Below are positions 34,261 through 43,487 of a stretch of DNA of 64,000 nucleotides, piece after piece. The first letter of the stretch is position 1; each line of letters begins with the position of its first letter. Below the pieces are notes generated by a model, which had not been told where the DNA came from, did no database searches, and was given only the letters and a program-made list of their open reading frames with translations. The translations under genes were made by a program, and so were the position numbers. The stretch lies in NCBI GenBank assembly GCA_902519445.1, contig CABYJR010000001.1:1-64000 (forward strand). The letters run 5' to 3'. Source of the stretch: an uncultured Pelagibacteraceae bacterium (GTDB lineage: Bacteria; Pseudomonadota; Alphaproteobacteria; Pelagibacterales; Pelagibacteraceae).

Positions 34261-35094
34261 CTAATTTTTATTTTCTGCTATTAATAATTTTTTTCCACTA
34301 TTTTTTGCAAACATTTTTTCAAAACTAATCTGTTTAGCTAACCAATTAGAATAATCTTTTTCCTCATCGACTTGAACGTATCCGCGCATTGCATAGTGGC
34401 CTGTGCCACAGTATTCGGCGCAAAGAATTTCAAACTTTCCTGTTTTCTCGGGCGTAAACCAATAATAAGTTATAATTCCCGGGAGCGTATCCATTTTTGC
34501 TCTAAATTGTGGAACATAAAAATTATGCAACACATCGAAAGATCTAAGTTCAACTTTAACAGGTTGATTAATTTTTAAATGAAGATCTGCATCCATAACT
34601 AAAATATCATCTTTGCTATTTGGGTCTTTTGAATCTAAGCCGTATGGGTTTTCGTCACTCACTAAATCTATACTTGTTTTACCTAAAACTCCGTCATCAC
34701 CTGGAAGTCTGTAATTCCATCCCCATTGGTAAGCAACCACTTCTATTTTAAAAGCATTGTCAGGAACTGAAACATATTCTTTCCAAACTACAAGTCCTGG
34801 AGCAAGTAAAGCTACAACACCTAATGCCGTTAGCCACGTAAGTCTAAATTCTAATTTTTTATCTTCTGGTTTATATTCTGCTTTTCTATCTGGTCTATAA
34901 CGGTATTGCCAAACGCAATAAGACATGAATAAACAAACTGCCACGAAGACAGCCCCAGTTACCCAAAAAGTTAAAATGATTGTATCATCAATATTGCCCC
35001 AATTTGATGCTACTGGAGTCCACCACCACGGACTCCAAAAATGAAAAGCTATTGATGCTACTATGACTAATGCAAAAATTATCGCTACAAACAC
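34261..35094 (-). CDS. ctaC: cytochrome c oxidase subunit II
   Basis: Accepts electrons from cytochrome c at the CuA centre. 277 residues from a GTG start at 35094 with an AGGAG site 10 nt upstream. Hydrophobic segments at about 1-18, 40-62 and 85-105, then the cupredoxin domain: VVAYQWGWNYRLP near 134-146, the CuA His in SFDVLHNFYVPQF (about 193-205) and the full CuA motif CAEYCGTGHYAM (about 233-244). First gene of the oxidase operon; about 150 bp of leader lies between it and rsmE. Confidence 0.97.
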   Translation of the reverse strand: MFVAIIFALVIVASIAFHFWSPWWWTPVASNWGNIDDTIILTFWVTGAVFVAVCLFMSYCVWQYRYRPDRKAEYKPEDKKLEFRLTWLTALGVVALLAPGLVVWKEYVSVPDNAFKIEVVAYQWGWNYRLPGDDGVLGKTSIDLVSDENPYGLDSKDPNSKDDILVMDADLHLKINQPVKVELRSFDVLHNFYVPQFRAKMDTLPGIITYYWFTPEKTGKFEILCAEYCGTGHYAMRGYVQVDEEKDYSNWLAKQISFEKMFAKNSGKKLLIAENKN

Positions 35095-35243
35095 TTAATA
35101 TTTTCTCCTAAATTTTTTAAGCCTATTTTTACAACTTTTTCATTTTTATAACAATATTTTACACTGTGAATCTTTTTCGATAAGAGCAAATTGACTAAGA
35201 AAATTAATTCGTTTGATGTGTCAACTTGATGCAGTTTTAAAAT

Positions 35244-35966
35244 TTAACTTAGATTCAAGTGATAGTTTACTATTGTAATCGCAGAAAGGGCCGCCGTTTC
35301 AGCTTTTAAAATATTTTTTGCTAAAGAAATTGGATAAGTTTGATTAAGATTAATTATCATTTTTCTTTCATTTTCTGAAAAATCACCTTCAGGACCTATA
35401 AGAATACATATTGGGCCATCAATATTTTTTATTAAAATATTTTTTAAATTATTTTTTTTCGAATTAATATCACAAAAAATCAAAGATGCATTTTCTGGAA
35501 GTTGAGACAAAAAATTTTTTAATAGTTCTGGTTTATTAATCTCTGGAACAGAAATTCGATTAGATTGTTCGCTGGCTTCTATAATAATTTTTTTAATTCT
35601 TTCAATATTAATTTCTCTTACAACTGTTCTTTCCGATAAAATTGGAATAAATTTTTGCACTCCCAATTCCGTACCTTTTTGAATTAGAAAATTTAATGGA
35701 TTTTGTTTTATTGGGGAAAAAGCTAACCAAATATTTTTATCATTACCTTTGTCTCTTACTTTGCCTGTTATTTTTATCTTCACTCCTTTTTTTTCATAAT
35801 TTTCGATAACCGCTTCCCATTCTCCTAAAGTATTAAAAATAGATAGTTTATCTCCTATTTTTAATCTCATAACATCTTTTAGATAGTGGGTATGCTCCTT
35901 AGATAAGTGTGATGATAAATCACTTTGAATTTTATCAGGAAAGTATAACCTTATTATAGAAGACAT
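35244..35966 (-). CDS. rsmE: 16S rRNA (uracil(1498)-N3)-methyltransferase
   Basis: A SPOUT methylase acting on the small ribosomal subunit. 240 residues. Seen: an N-terminal PUA-like domain (IIRLYFPD at the start, HYLKDVMRLKIGDKLSIF about 27-44), QKGTELGVQKFIPI (about 115-128), ILIGPEGDFSENE (about 191-203) and LAKNILKAETAALSAI (about 215-230), the family knot signature. The start codon at 35966 overlaps the divergent ATG of the next gene (CATG), and no leader is available between them. Confidence 0.95.
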   Translation of the reverse strand: MSSIIRLYFPDKIQSDLSSHLSKEHTHYLKDVMRLKIGDKLSIFNTLGEWEAVIENYEKKGVKIKITGKVRDKGNDKNIWLAFSPIKQNPLNFLIQKGTELGVQKFIPILSERTVVREINIERIKKIIIEASEQSNRISVPEINKPELLKNFLSQLPENASLIFCDINSKKNNLKNILIKNIDGPICILIGPEGDFSENERKMIINLNQTYPISLAKNILKAETAALSAITIVNYHLNLS

Positions 35967-37029
35967 GAAAAAAACTTTCTTAATATCCTTATTAATAATA
36001 TTTTTTTCATTAAACTATAATACTTTTGCAAAAACTATGAAAGATTTACCTTTTCATCATTTACCCGACGGAACATTTAGAAACCCCGAAGGAAGTCCAT
36101 TAAGAGATCCTAATTTTAAATGGGATATGTCAAAATGGAATGAAGAAAAGAAAAAAATTAAAATTAATATTCCTGCAGATCATGTAATAGACAAAAAAAA
36201 AGTATTAGAAGATTTAGCAAAATATAAAAATGATAACTATGTTGCTTGGATTGGACACGCAACATTTTTAATCAAGCTGGGCAATACAACAATTATTACC
36301 GACCCAGTTTTTTCTAAAAACATGGGACCCTGGATTTTTGGACCAAAAAGATATGTTGATCCAGCTATTGATTTAAAAGAATTACCAGAGGTAAATTTGT
36401 TTTTATTAACTCATAATCATTATGACCATTTAGATTATAAAACTATAAAAAAATTTCCTTATAAAGAAGCTGCGGTCTTAGCTCCCCTTAAGCTTGGAAG
36501 ATATTTTACTAAAAACAAATTTAAAAAAGTTAAAGAAATGGATTGGTACGATGAAACAATAATTAATGACTTAAAAGTTACATTTGTTCCAGCAGTACAC
36601 TGGTCAAAAAGAACATTAACTGACACTGACAAAACTTTGTGGGGAAGTTTTTTGATAGAATACAAAAATAAAAAAATATTCTTTGCTTGCGATACAGGTT
36701 ATGGAAATGTTTATAAAGAACTTGGAGAAAAATATGGTCCTATCGATTTAACTTTCATTAATATAGGCGCCTATAATTTTTACCCCATGGCACCCAAAAA
36801 AGACTACTCCATTTTTCACACAAATCCTGAGGAAGCATTGAATATTGGCAAAGACTTAAGAAGTAAAAAAGTTTTGGGAATGCATTGGGGAACTGCGATT
36901 CTTTCTCTTGAAGATCCTTTCGAGCCACCAGTAAGATTTAAGAACGCAACCAACATGTATGGTTATCATAAAGATGATGCTATTATATTTAAAATTGGTG
37001 AAGTTCAAAAATTAGAAGATTTGTTATGA
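35965..37029 (+). CDS. exported metallo-beta-lactamase-fold hydrolase (NAPE-PLD-like)
   Basis: 354 residues. An N-terminal signal peptide (MKKTFLISLLIIFFSLNYN, cleavage near TFAK) is followed by an MBL fold: WIGHATFLIKLGNTTIITDP (about 93-112), the zinc motif LTHNHYDHLD (about 149-158), PAVHWSKR, FACDTGYG (about 235-242) and GMHWGT near 309-314. It resembles bacterial homologues of N-acyl phosphatidylethanolamine phospholipase D and outer-membrane MBL proteins; substrate unknown. Starts in an overlap with rsmE and overlaps the next gene by 4 bp. Confidence 0.85.
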   Translation: MKKTFLISLLIIFFSLNYNTFAKTMKDLPFHHLPDGTFRNPEGSPLRDPNFKWDMSKWNEEKKKIKINIPADHVIDKKKVLEDLAKYKNDNYVAWIGHATFLIKLGNTTIITDPVFSKNMGPWIFGPKRYVDPAIDLKELPEVNLFLLTHNHYDHLDYKTIKKFPYKEAAVLAPLKLGRYFTKNKFKKVKEMDWYDETIINDLKVTFVPAVHWSKRTLTDTDKTLWGSFLIEYKNKKIFFACDTGYGNVYKELGEKYGPIDLTFINIGAYNFYPMAPKKDYSIFHTNPEEALNIGKDLRSKKVLGMHWGTAILSLEDPFEPPVRFKNATNMYGYHKDDAIIFKIGEVQKLEDLL

Positions 37030-37694
37030 AAGTAGAAAACATTAAAGCCTGTGTATTTGATGCTTATGGAACTTTATTTGATGTGAATTCTGCAGCGGCA
37101 AAATGTAAAGAAAAACTTGGAAATAAATGGGAAGGCTTTGCAAATGCTTGGAGAACTACTCAACTTGAATATACCTGGTTAAGAAGTCTTATGAAGAAAC
37201 ACAAAAATTTTTGGGAAATTACAGAAGATTCTTTAGATCATACTATGGAAACTTTTAAAATAAAAAAAGAAATGAGAAATGAATTATTGAATTTATATAA
37301 AAAACTTAATCCTTATCCTGAAGTTAAAGAATGTTTAGAGGGTCTTAAAACAAAAAAAATTAAAATAGCCATACTATCTAATGGAACTCCTGATCTACTA
37401 ACAGAACTAGTAAAAAGTAATAATATAGAAAATTATTTTAATGATATTATGTCAATTGAATCGGTGGGTATATATAAACCTGATTCAAAAGTTTATGAAA
37501 TGCCAATAAAAAAATATAATTGTGAACCTGAAAATATTTGTTTTATGAGTTCAAATACTTGGGATATTTCTGGGGGTGGAATTTTTGGTTATAATGCAGT
37601 TTGGGTGAATCGCTTTAATAAAGTTTTTGACAAATTAAGTTATAAACCAAAATTTGTAATTAATAATTTAAAAGAGTTGCTAAATATAATTTAA
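37026..37694 (+). CDS. haloacid dehalogenase, type II family
   Basis: 222 residues of the HAD superfamily: motif I FDAYGTLFDVNSAA (10-23), motif II ILSNGTPDLL near 117-126, the lysine in SVGIYKPDSKVYE (about 150-162) and the type II (S)-2-haloacid dehalogenase ending SSNTWDISGGGIFGYNAVWVNR (motif III area, about 177-198). Enzymes of this group hydrolyse L-2-haloacids with inversion; for an ocean bacterium this could be halogenated natural acids, but many relatives act on other substrates. It overlaps the MBL gene by 4 bp. Confidence 0.87.
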   Translation: MKVENIKACVFDAYGTLFDVNSAAAKCKEKLGNKWEGFANAWRTTQLEYTWLRSLMKKHKNFWEITEDSLDHTMETFKIKKEMRNELLNLYKKLNPYPEVKECLEGLKTKKIKIAILSNGTPDLLTELVKSNNIENYFNDIMSIESVGIYKPDSKVYEMPIKKYNCEPENICFMSSNTWDISGGGIFGYNAVWVNRFNKVFDKLSYKPKFVINNLKELLNII

Positions 37695-37701
37695 TCATGA
37701 A

Positions 37702-38676
37702 ATGACAAAAGTCGTAAAAATTGAAAAAAATGGTGGTCCTGAAGTTCTCGAAATAAAAAAAGTGGATATAGAAAATCCTAAACCAGAAGAAGTTTTAATA
37801 AAGCAAAAGGCAATAGCGCTGAATTACATAGACACTTACCATAGGACAGGATCATATCCTCTTCCTCTCCCTACAGGAATAGGTTTGGAAGCTGCTGGTG
37901 TAATTAAAAAAGTTGGTTCAAAAGTTAAAGATCTAAGTGTAGGAGACAAGGTTGCTTATGCAGGCGCGCCGCTTGGCGCCTATGCTGAAAATAGAATTTA
38001 TCCAGCTGATAAACTGGTAAAATTACCTGACGGAATTACCGAGGAAATCGCAGCATGTATAATGACAAAAGGCTTAACTACATATTATCTTTTGTATAAA
38101 ACTTTTCCTGTTAAATCACATGATACAATACTATTTCATGCAGCAGCTGGAGGTGTTGGGCAAATTTTCTGTCAATGGGCTAAAAGTTTAGGCTGCAAAG
38201 TTATAGGTACCGTTGGTTCAGAAGAAAAAATCAGTATAGCAAAAAAAAATGGATGTGATCTTGTTATTAATTATTCTAAAGAAAATTTCGTAAAAAAAGT
38301 TGAAGACTTTACAAAGGGAAAGGGGGTTCCTGTAGTATATGATGGGGTTGGAGCAAAAACTTTTGAGGATTCTATTGCTTGTTTAAAAAATACAGGTACT
38401 TTCGTTTCTTTTGGAAATGCCTCGGGACCTGTAAAAAATGTTGATGTAAAAAGACATATAGCACCAAAAAGTTTATTTTTTACTCGACCTACTTTAGGTC
38501 ATTACTTTCCTAACAAAGAATTATTACGCGAGGCTGCCGAAATATTATTTAATCAAATAAAGTATGGAAAAGTAAAAATAAAAATATTTAAAAAATATAA
38601 ACTAGAAGAAGTTGTACAAGCCCACAAAGATTTAGAGGCAAGAAAAATCACAGGTCCAGCAATTATTATTCCTTAA
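37702..38676 (+). CDS. zinc-independent quinone oxidoreductase (Qor/MDR family)
   Basis: 324 residues of the medium-chain dehydrogenase superfamily without the catalytic zinc site. GroES-like N domain (NYIDTYHRTGSYPLPLPTGI, about 41-60; GLEAAGVIKKVG), NADPH fold with HAAAGGVGQIFCQWAKSLG (about 148-166) and VIGTVGSEEKISIAKKNG. Reduces quinones or electrophilic carbonyls with NADPH. It ends one base into the ubiA-like start (TAATG). Confidence 0.9.
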   Translation: MTKVVKIEKNGGPEVLEIKKVDIENPKPEEVLIKQKAIALNYIDTYHRTGSYPLPLPTGIGLEAAGVIKKVGSKVKDLSVGDKVAYAGAPLGAYAENRIYPADKLVKLPDGITEEIAACIMTKGLTTYYLLYKTFPVKSHDTILFHAAAGGVGQIFCQWAKSLGCKVIGTVGSEEKISIAKKNGCDLVINYSKENFVKKVEDFTKGKGVPVVYDGVGAKTFEDSIACLKNTGTFVSFGNASGPVKNVDVKRHIAPKSLFFTRPTLGHYFPNKELLREAAEILFNQIKYGKVKIKIFKKYKLEEVVQAHKDLEARKITGPAIIIP

Positions 38677-39539
38677 TGGAAAAGTTTAAAATAATAATCC
38701 AATTAACTAGACTAAATAAACCTATAGGCTTTATGCTTTTATTTTGGCCTTGTTTATGGGGATTAACACTTGGTTATTATTTTAATGATCAAGTTTCTAT
38801 ATATTTTAAATATATTATTTTGTTTTTTTTAGGATCTGTTTTAATGCGAAGTGCTGGATGTATTTTTAATGATATAGTTGATAGAGATTTTGATAAAAAA
38901 GTTGAGAGGACAAAAAGCAGACCCATAGCATCTGGAAAAATTTCAGTTTTAGAATCTTCTTTTTACATAATTGCACTATGTTTAATTGCTCTCTTAGTGC
39001 TATTACAGTTTAATAAACTAACAATAATACTAGGCATGAGCTCAATGATTTTTGCTTTCTCTTATCCATTTATGAAAAGAATTACATATTGGCCACAACT
39101 CTTTTTAGGACTAACTTTTAATTGGGGAATAATAATGGGATGGTCCGCATTAACAAATAATATATCTATTGAACCTCTGCTCTTATACATGTCAGCCATA
39201 TTTTGGACACTTGGTTATGACACGATTTATGGACTTCAGGACATGCATGATGATGAAATTATTGGAGTAAAATCTACATCCATCAAGTTTAAAAATAATC
39301 CGAAAGTCTTTGTTGGAAGCTGTTATTGTTTATGTGTTTTTTTTATTTTAATAATGTTTTTTATGATGGATTTAAATAAATATATCTTATTTTTCTCTAT
39401 ACCTTTTATTGTTTCTTTATTTTATCAAATAAAAATCTTTGATATAAAAAATGAAAAATCATGTTTGAATGCTTTCAAATTTAATAATTTTTCAGGATTT
39501 TTTAACTTTTTATTTATTTTATTAATTAATTTAAGATGA
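38676..39539 (+). CDS. ubiA: 4-hydroxybenzoate polyprenyltransferase
   Basis: Second step of ubiquinone synthesis: prenylates 4-hydroxybenzoate in the membrane. 287 residues with eight to nine helices. First Asp-rich motif: AGCIFNDIVDRDFDKKVERTK (NDxxDxxxD type, about 60-80, followed by SRPIASG); second: YGLQDMHDDEIIGVKSTSIK (about 185-204). Starts in TAATG overlap with the upstream gene and overlaps the ABC transporter start by 4 bp. Confidence 0.93.
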   Translation: MEKFKIIIQLTRLNKPIGFMLLFWPCLWGLTLGYYFNDQVSIYFKYIILFFLGSVLMRSAGCIFNDIVDRDFDKKVERTKSRPIASGKISVLESSFYIIALCLIALLVLLQFNKLTIILGMSSMIFAFSYPFMKRITYWPQLFLGLTFNWGIIMGWSALTNNISIEPLLLYMSAIFWTLGYDTIYGLQDMHDDEIIGVKSTSIKFKNNPKVFVGSCYCLCVFFILIMFFMMDLNKYILFFSIPFIVSLFYQIKIFDIKNEKSCLNAFKFNNFSGFFNFLFILLINLR

Positions 39540-41281
39540 AATTTGACGAACTAAAAAAAACTTTATTAAGACTTTTTAATTCATATGTTAAAAGATATTT
39601 TAGTAAATTAATACTTTCGCTTATATTGTCCCTTGTGGTTGCTGGTTCAACAGGAGCCATAGCTTGGCTATTAGATCCAGCAATAAAAAAAATTTTTGTC
39701 GATCAAGACAAAACAATGATGTTGATCATTCCTATAGCCATTGCTTTAACATTTACTATTAAAGGAGCCTCGCTATATGCGGCTAGAATTATTTTAATCA
39801 ATATTTCTAATAATGTTGTAAAAAATATGCAAACTCAACTAGCTTCTTGTATTTTAAAATCAGACATAAATACAATAGAATCAAAACATTCAGGAAAGTA
39901 TATTGCGCACTTCTTTTATGACGTTGGGCAAGTAGCATCTTTGGTGGGCTCAGGTATTCTTAATCTTATGAAAGATTCTTTTACTCTGATTGTTCTGGTT
40001 GGCGTAATGTTTTACCAAAATTGGAATCTTGCATTATTTGCTATGATCATGATGCCTATGGCGGCTTTGGTGGCAAAATCTTTAGGAAAAAGAATTAACA
40101 AAGCTGTCGCTGAAAGTGCAAAAATAGAGGGCGGCATAACCTCTTATTTATCTGAAATTATTAAAGGAACTAGAATGATTAAGATTTATCAGCAAGAAAA
40201 TTTTGAATTTGATAGATCTTCAAAAAAAATTGATGAAAGAACAAGTATACAAATTAAAATAGGTAAAATTCTAATCAGGGCAACTCCAATTATGGAATGT
40301 CTGACAGGTATTATGATTGCGGGATTTATTTATTATTCAGGATTTATGATTGCCAGTGGTCAAATGCAAATAAACAATTTTTTCTCTTTCCTAACAGCAA
40401 TGATGTTAGCCTATCAACCTATTCGTTCACTAGCCACGATTAGTATGCTTTTTAACCAAGGTGCTGTGGGAGCTAATCGTGTATTTAATATTCTCGATGC
40501 ACAACCAACTATTAAAGAAATTAGTTCAGATGAAAATTTAAATATCAAAAAAGGAAATGTTGTATTCGATAAAGTGAGTTTTTCATATCCTAACACACAA
40601 GAACAAGCTATAGAAAATATCAACATTACTGTTGAAGGAGGTACTACTGTAGCTTTAGTTGGTCATAGCGGTGCAGGAAAAAGCACAATAATGAATCTTC
40701 TTCCAAGATTTTATGATCCTAAGCAAGGAAAAATTTTTATTGATGAACAAAATATTAGTAAAATTAAACTTTCTTCCTTAAGAAAAAATATATCAATGGT
40801 AAGTCAAGATATTATATTATTTGATGATACTGTTCACGCAAATATAGCTTATGCGAATATGAATGCTTCTGAAAAGCAAATTATGGAAGCTTGTGACTTT
40901 GCAGCTGCTACAGAATTTATTGATAAATTGCCAAAAAAATTTGAAACTATTATCGGCGAAAATGGTGTTAAGTTATCTGGTGGACAAAAACAAAGAGTTT
41001 CGATAGCGAGGGCATTTTTAAAAAATTCTCCCATAATACTCCTGGATGAAGCTACATCTTCTTTAGATGCTGAGTCAGAAGAAAAAGTTCAAAATGCGGT
41101 TATGAATTTAACAAAAAACAAAACTACTTTGGTTATAGCTCATAGATTATCAACTATTATTAGGGCTGATAAAATAATTGTTATAAATCAGGGAAAAATT
41201 ACTGATATTGGAACGCACAAAGAACTTCTGGAAAATTCTATTATTTATAAAAATTTATATAGCAAACAACTAAGCGCATAA
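39536..41281 (+). CDS. msbA: MsbA-like lipid A/glycolipid ABC exporter
   Basis: 581 residues, a half transporter with a six-helix membrane domain (about 20-320) fused to an ATPase: Walker A GHSGAGKST (about 375-383), Q-loop MVSQDIILFDD, signature LSGGQKQR (about 481-488), Walker B IILLDEATSSLD (about 500-511) and switch AHRLSTI. The gene lies directly before waaA, lpxK and lpxL, so flipping lipid A-core from the inner to the outer face of the inner membrane is the likely role. Other lipid or peptide export cannot be excluded. Confidence 0.88.
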   Translation: MKFDELKKTLLRLFNSYVKRYFSKLILSLILSLVVAGSTGAIAWLLDPAIKKIFVDQDKTMMLIIPIAIALTFTIKGASLYAARIILINISNNVVKNMQTQLASCILKSDINTIESKHSGKYIAHFFYDVGQVASLVGSGILNLMKDSFTLIVLVGVMFYQNWNLALFAMIMMPMAALVAKSLGKRINKAVAESAKIEGGITSYLSEIIKGTRMIKIYQQENFEFDRSSKKIDERTSIQIKIGKILIRATPIMECLTGIMIAGFIYYSGFMIASGQMQINNFFSFLTAMMLAYQPIRSLATISMLFNQGAVGANRVFNILDAQPTIKEISSDENLNIKKGNVVFDKVSFSYPNTQEQAIENINITVEGGTTVALVGHSGAGKSTIMNLLPRFYDPKQGKIFIDEQNISKIKLSSLRKNISMVSQDIILFDDTVHANIAYANMNASEKQIMEACDFAAATEFIDKLPKKFETIIGENGVKLSGGQKQRVSIARAFLKNSPIILLDEATSSLDAESEEKVQNAVMNLTKNKTTLVIAHRLSTIIRADKIIVINQGKITDIGTHKELLENSIIYKNLYSKQLSA

Positions 41282-41284
41282 TTT

Positions 41285-42547
41285 ATGTATTTTTGGTATA
41301 GATTCTTTACATACCTCTTTTATCCTTTTACTTCGATATATTTATTTTTTAGAAAAATAAGAAAAAAAGAAGATCCAATCAGATATAGAGAAAAACTTTC
41401 TAAAATAAATATAACAAGAGGGGAAGGTTTTTTAGTTTGGTTTCATGTAGCTAGCGTTGGAGAAGCGATGAGTATTCTTCCTTTGATCGACAGCTTCATA
41501 CAGGACAAAAAAATTGATAGAATTCTTATAACATCAATAACTTTAAGTTCGGGTAAAATTTTAGAAAAAAGATTTTCTGAAAATAAAAAAATAAATCATC
41601 AATTCTTACCTTTTGATATAACTTTTTTGGTAAAGAAATTTTTAAAGCACTGGAAACCAAATTTAGCTATCTTTATAGATTCTGAAATATGGCCAAATTT
41701 AATATCAAAAATTAGTGAAAATAAAATTCCTTTAATACTTGTTAATGCCAGAATAACAAAAAAAAGTTTTGATAGATGGAGACTTTCAAAAAATTTTGCA
41801 AAAAAAGTATTTGAAAAATTTGATTTATGTATAGCTTCTAATAAAGAAAGCGAACACTTTCTTAAAGTTTTAGGATCAAAAAATATAAAAAATTACGGTA
41901 ATCTAAAATTTTCTAATATTAGAACTAATACAAAAAAATTAGATTTAAATTTTCTGAATAAAGTTAAAGACAGAAAGGTATGGTGTGCGGCCAGCACACA
42001 TCCAACTGAAGAAACAATATGTGCTGAAACACATTTGCAAATAAAAAAAAATTATAATAATATTTTAACTATTATTATACCTAGACACATAGATAGAGTT
42101 AAAACAATAAAAGAAGAATTAATAAAATTTAATTTAAATGTAATTCTGTCTACGGAACTTAATAATTTTAATGAAAATACAGATATTGTGCTGATAGATT
42201 CTTATGGAGAGTCTTTAAAATTTTATAATATTTCGAAATATGTTTTTCTTGGAAAATCATTAGTAAAATCTTTAGCGAAAGATGGAGGTCAAAATCCTAT
42301 TGAACCTGCTAGGTTAGGATGCAAAATTTTACACGGTCCATATGTAAGTAATTTTGCTGAAACCTATGACTATCTAAAAAAACTAGGAGTGACTAAAAAA
42401 ATAAGTAGCTCAAATGAACTAGGCCTATCGTTAGTTGAAGAATTGGAAATAGATGAACCAAAAAATCACGAGATTGCAGGAAAAATAGATAACTATGGTC
42501 AAAATATATTGAATAATGTGATCATGGAATTAAAAAAATATATATAA
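41285..42547 (+). CDS. waaA: 3-deoxy-D-manno-octulosonic acid transferase (Kdo transferase)
   Basis: Adds Kdo to lipid IVA. 420 residues, GT30 family, with an N-terminal membrane anchor (about 1-22). Seen: VWFHVASVGEAMSILPLI (about 51-68), FIDSEIWPNLI (about 127-137), WCAASTHPTEE (about 220-230) and the C-terminal DGGQNPIEPARLGCKILHGP (about 333-352), the donor-binding signature. Mono- or bifunctionality cannot be told. It follows the msbA-like gene by 3 bp. Confidence 0.95.
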   Translation: MYFWYRFFTYLFYPFTSIYLFFRKIRKKEDPIRYREKLSKINITRGEGFLVWFHVASVGEAMSILPLIDSFIQDKKIDRILITSITLSSGKILEKRFSENKKINHQFLPFDITFLVKKFLKHWKPNLAIFIDSEIWPNLISKISENKIPLILVNARITKKSFDRWRLSKNFAKKVFEKFDLCIASNKESEHFLKVLGSKNIKNYGNLKFSNIRTNTKKLDLNFLNKVKDRKVWCAASTHPTEETICAETHLQIKKNYNNILTIIIPRHIDRVKTIKEELIKFNLNVILSTELNNFNENTDIVLIDSYGESLKFYNISKYVFLGKSLVKSLAKDGGQNPIEPARLGCKILHGPYVSNFAETYDYLKKLGVTKKISSSNELGLSLVEELEIDEPKNHEIAGKIDNYGQNILNNVIMELKKYI

Positions 42548-42557
42548 ATACTTATAG

Positions 42558-43487
42558 ATGAATTTTTTTAAACCAAAGTTTTGGGATAAAACTGAATTTT
42601 CATTATTTTCTCTATTCCTTTACCCAATTACTTTAATAATAAAATTATTAACTCTTTTTAGACCCCTTCTAGCTAAAAAAAATCAATGCTCAATTCCGGT
42701 TATTTGTGTTGGTAATATATATTTAGGGGGAACTGGAAAAACTCCTTTATCTATTGAAATATATTCCATTTTAAAAAATTTAAATATGAATCCTGCTTTT
42801 ATTAGAAAAAAATATCTATCTTTTCAAGATGAAGTGGAATTGCAAAAACAAACAGGTCCGGTTTATCAAAATAAAAAAAGAATTGAAGCTATAAAAGAAG
42901 CTATTCGAAATAATATTGATGTTGCTATTCTTGATGATGGTTTTCAGGATTTTTCCATAGATAAAGATTTATCCGTTGTTTGCTTCAATGAAAATCAATG
43001 GATTGGAAATGGTTTAACTATCCCATCGGGTCCACTAAGAGAAAATCTTTCGTCTTTAAAAAGAACAAATTTAGTATTTATAAATGGTGAAAAAAATACC
43101 GATATTGAAAGTAAAATTTACAATAAAAATAAAGAAATAAAAATTTATTATGCAAAATATAAACCGACGAATATAAATGAATTTAAAAATAAAAGTGTAT
43201 TAGCTTTTGCTGGTATTGGTAACCCTGCCAATTTTTTTGATCTATTAAAAAAAAATAATATAAATATTATTGAGGAAAAAAAGTTTCCTGATCATCACAA
43301 TTATTCTGAAAAAGAACTCGATGATTTAATAAATAAAGCAAAAGAAAAGAATTCCATCCTGCTAACGACTGAAAAAGATTATTTTAGAATTAATAAAGAG
43401 TATAAAAAAAATATAAATTTTTTAAGAATAAAAGTTGAAATAGAAAATAAGGATGACTTTGTCAAGGAGATAAAAAAAATTATATGA
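42558..43487 (+). CDS. lpxK: tetraacyldisaccharide 4'-kinase
   Basis: Phosphorylates the 4' position of the lipid A precursor at the inner membrane. 309 residues. Seen: PVICVGNIYLGGTGKTPLSI (Walker A, about 48-67), AILDDGFQDFSIDKDL (about 121-136), GPLRENLSSLKRTN (about 158-171) and the Asp/His region FPDHHNYSE (about 241-249). Overlaps lpxL by 4 bp; the order waaA / lpxK / lpxL is a lipid A cluster. Confidence 0.95.
   Translation: MNFFKPKFWDKTEFSLFSLFLYPITLIIKLLTLFRPLLAKKNQCSIPVICVGNIYLGGTGKTPLSIEIYSILKNLNMNPAFIRKKYLSFQDEVELQKQTGPVYQNKKRIEAIKEAIRNNIDVAILDDGFQDFSIDKDLSVVCFNENQWIGNGLTIPSGPLRENLSSLKRTNLVFINGEKNTDIESKIYNKNKEIKIYYAKYKPTNINEFKNKSVLAFAGIGNPANFFDLLKKNNINIIEEKKFPDHHNYSEKELDDLINKAKEKNSILLTTEKDYFRINKEYKKNINFLRIKVEIENKDDFVKEIKKII

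Noticed and set aside
35191-35224. Promoter for the cox operon with a perfect TTGACA at 35219-35224 (minus strand)
   Set aside because: The hexamer at the matching -10 distance (TTCTTA) is poor, so it was not listed; a start-point map is needed.
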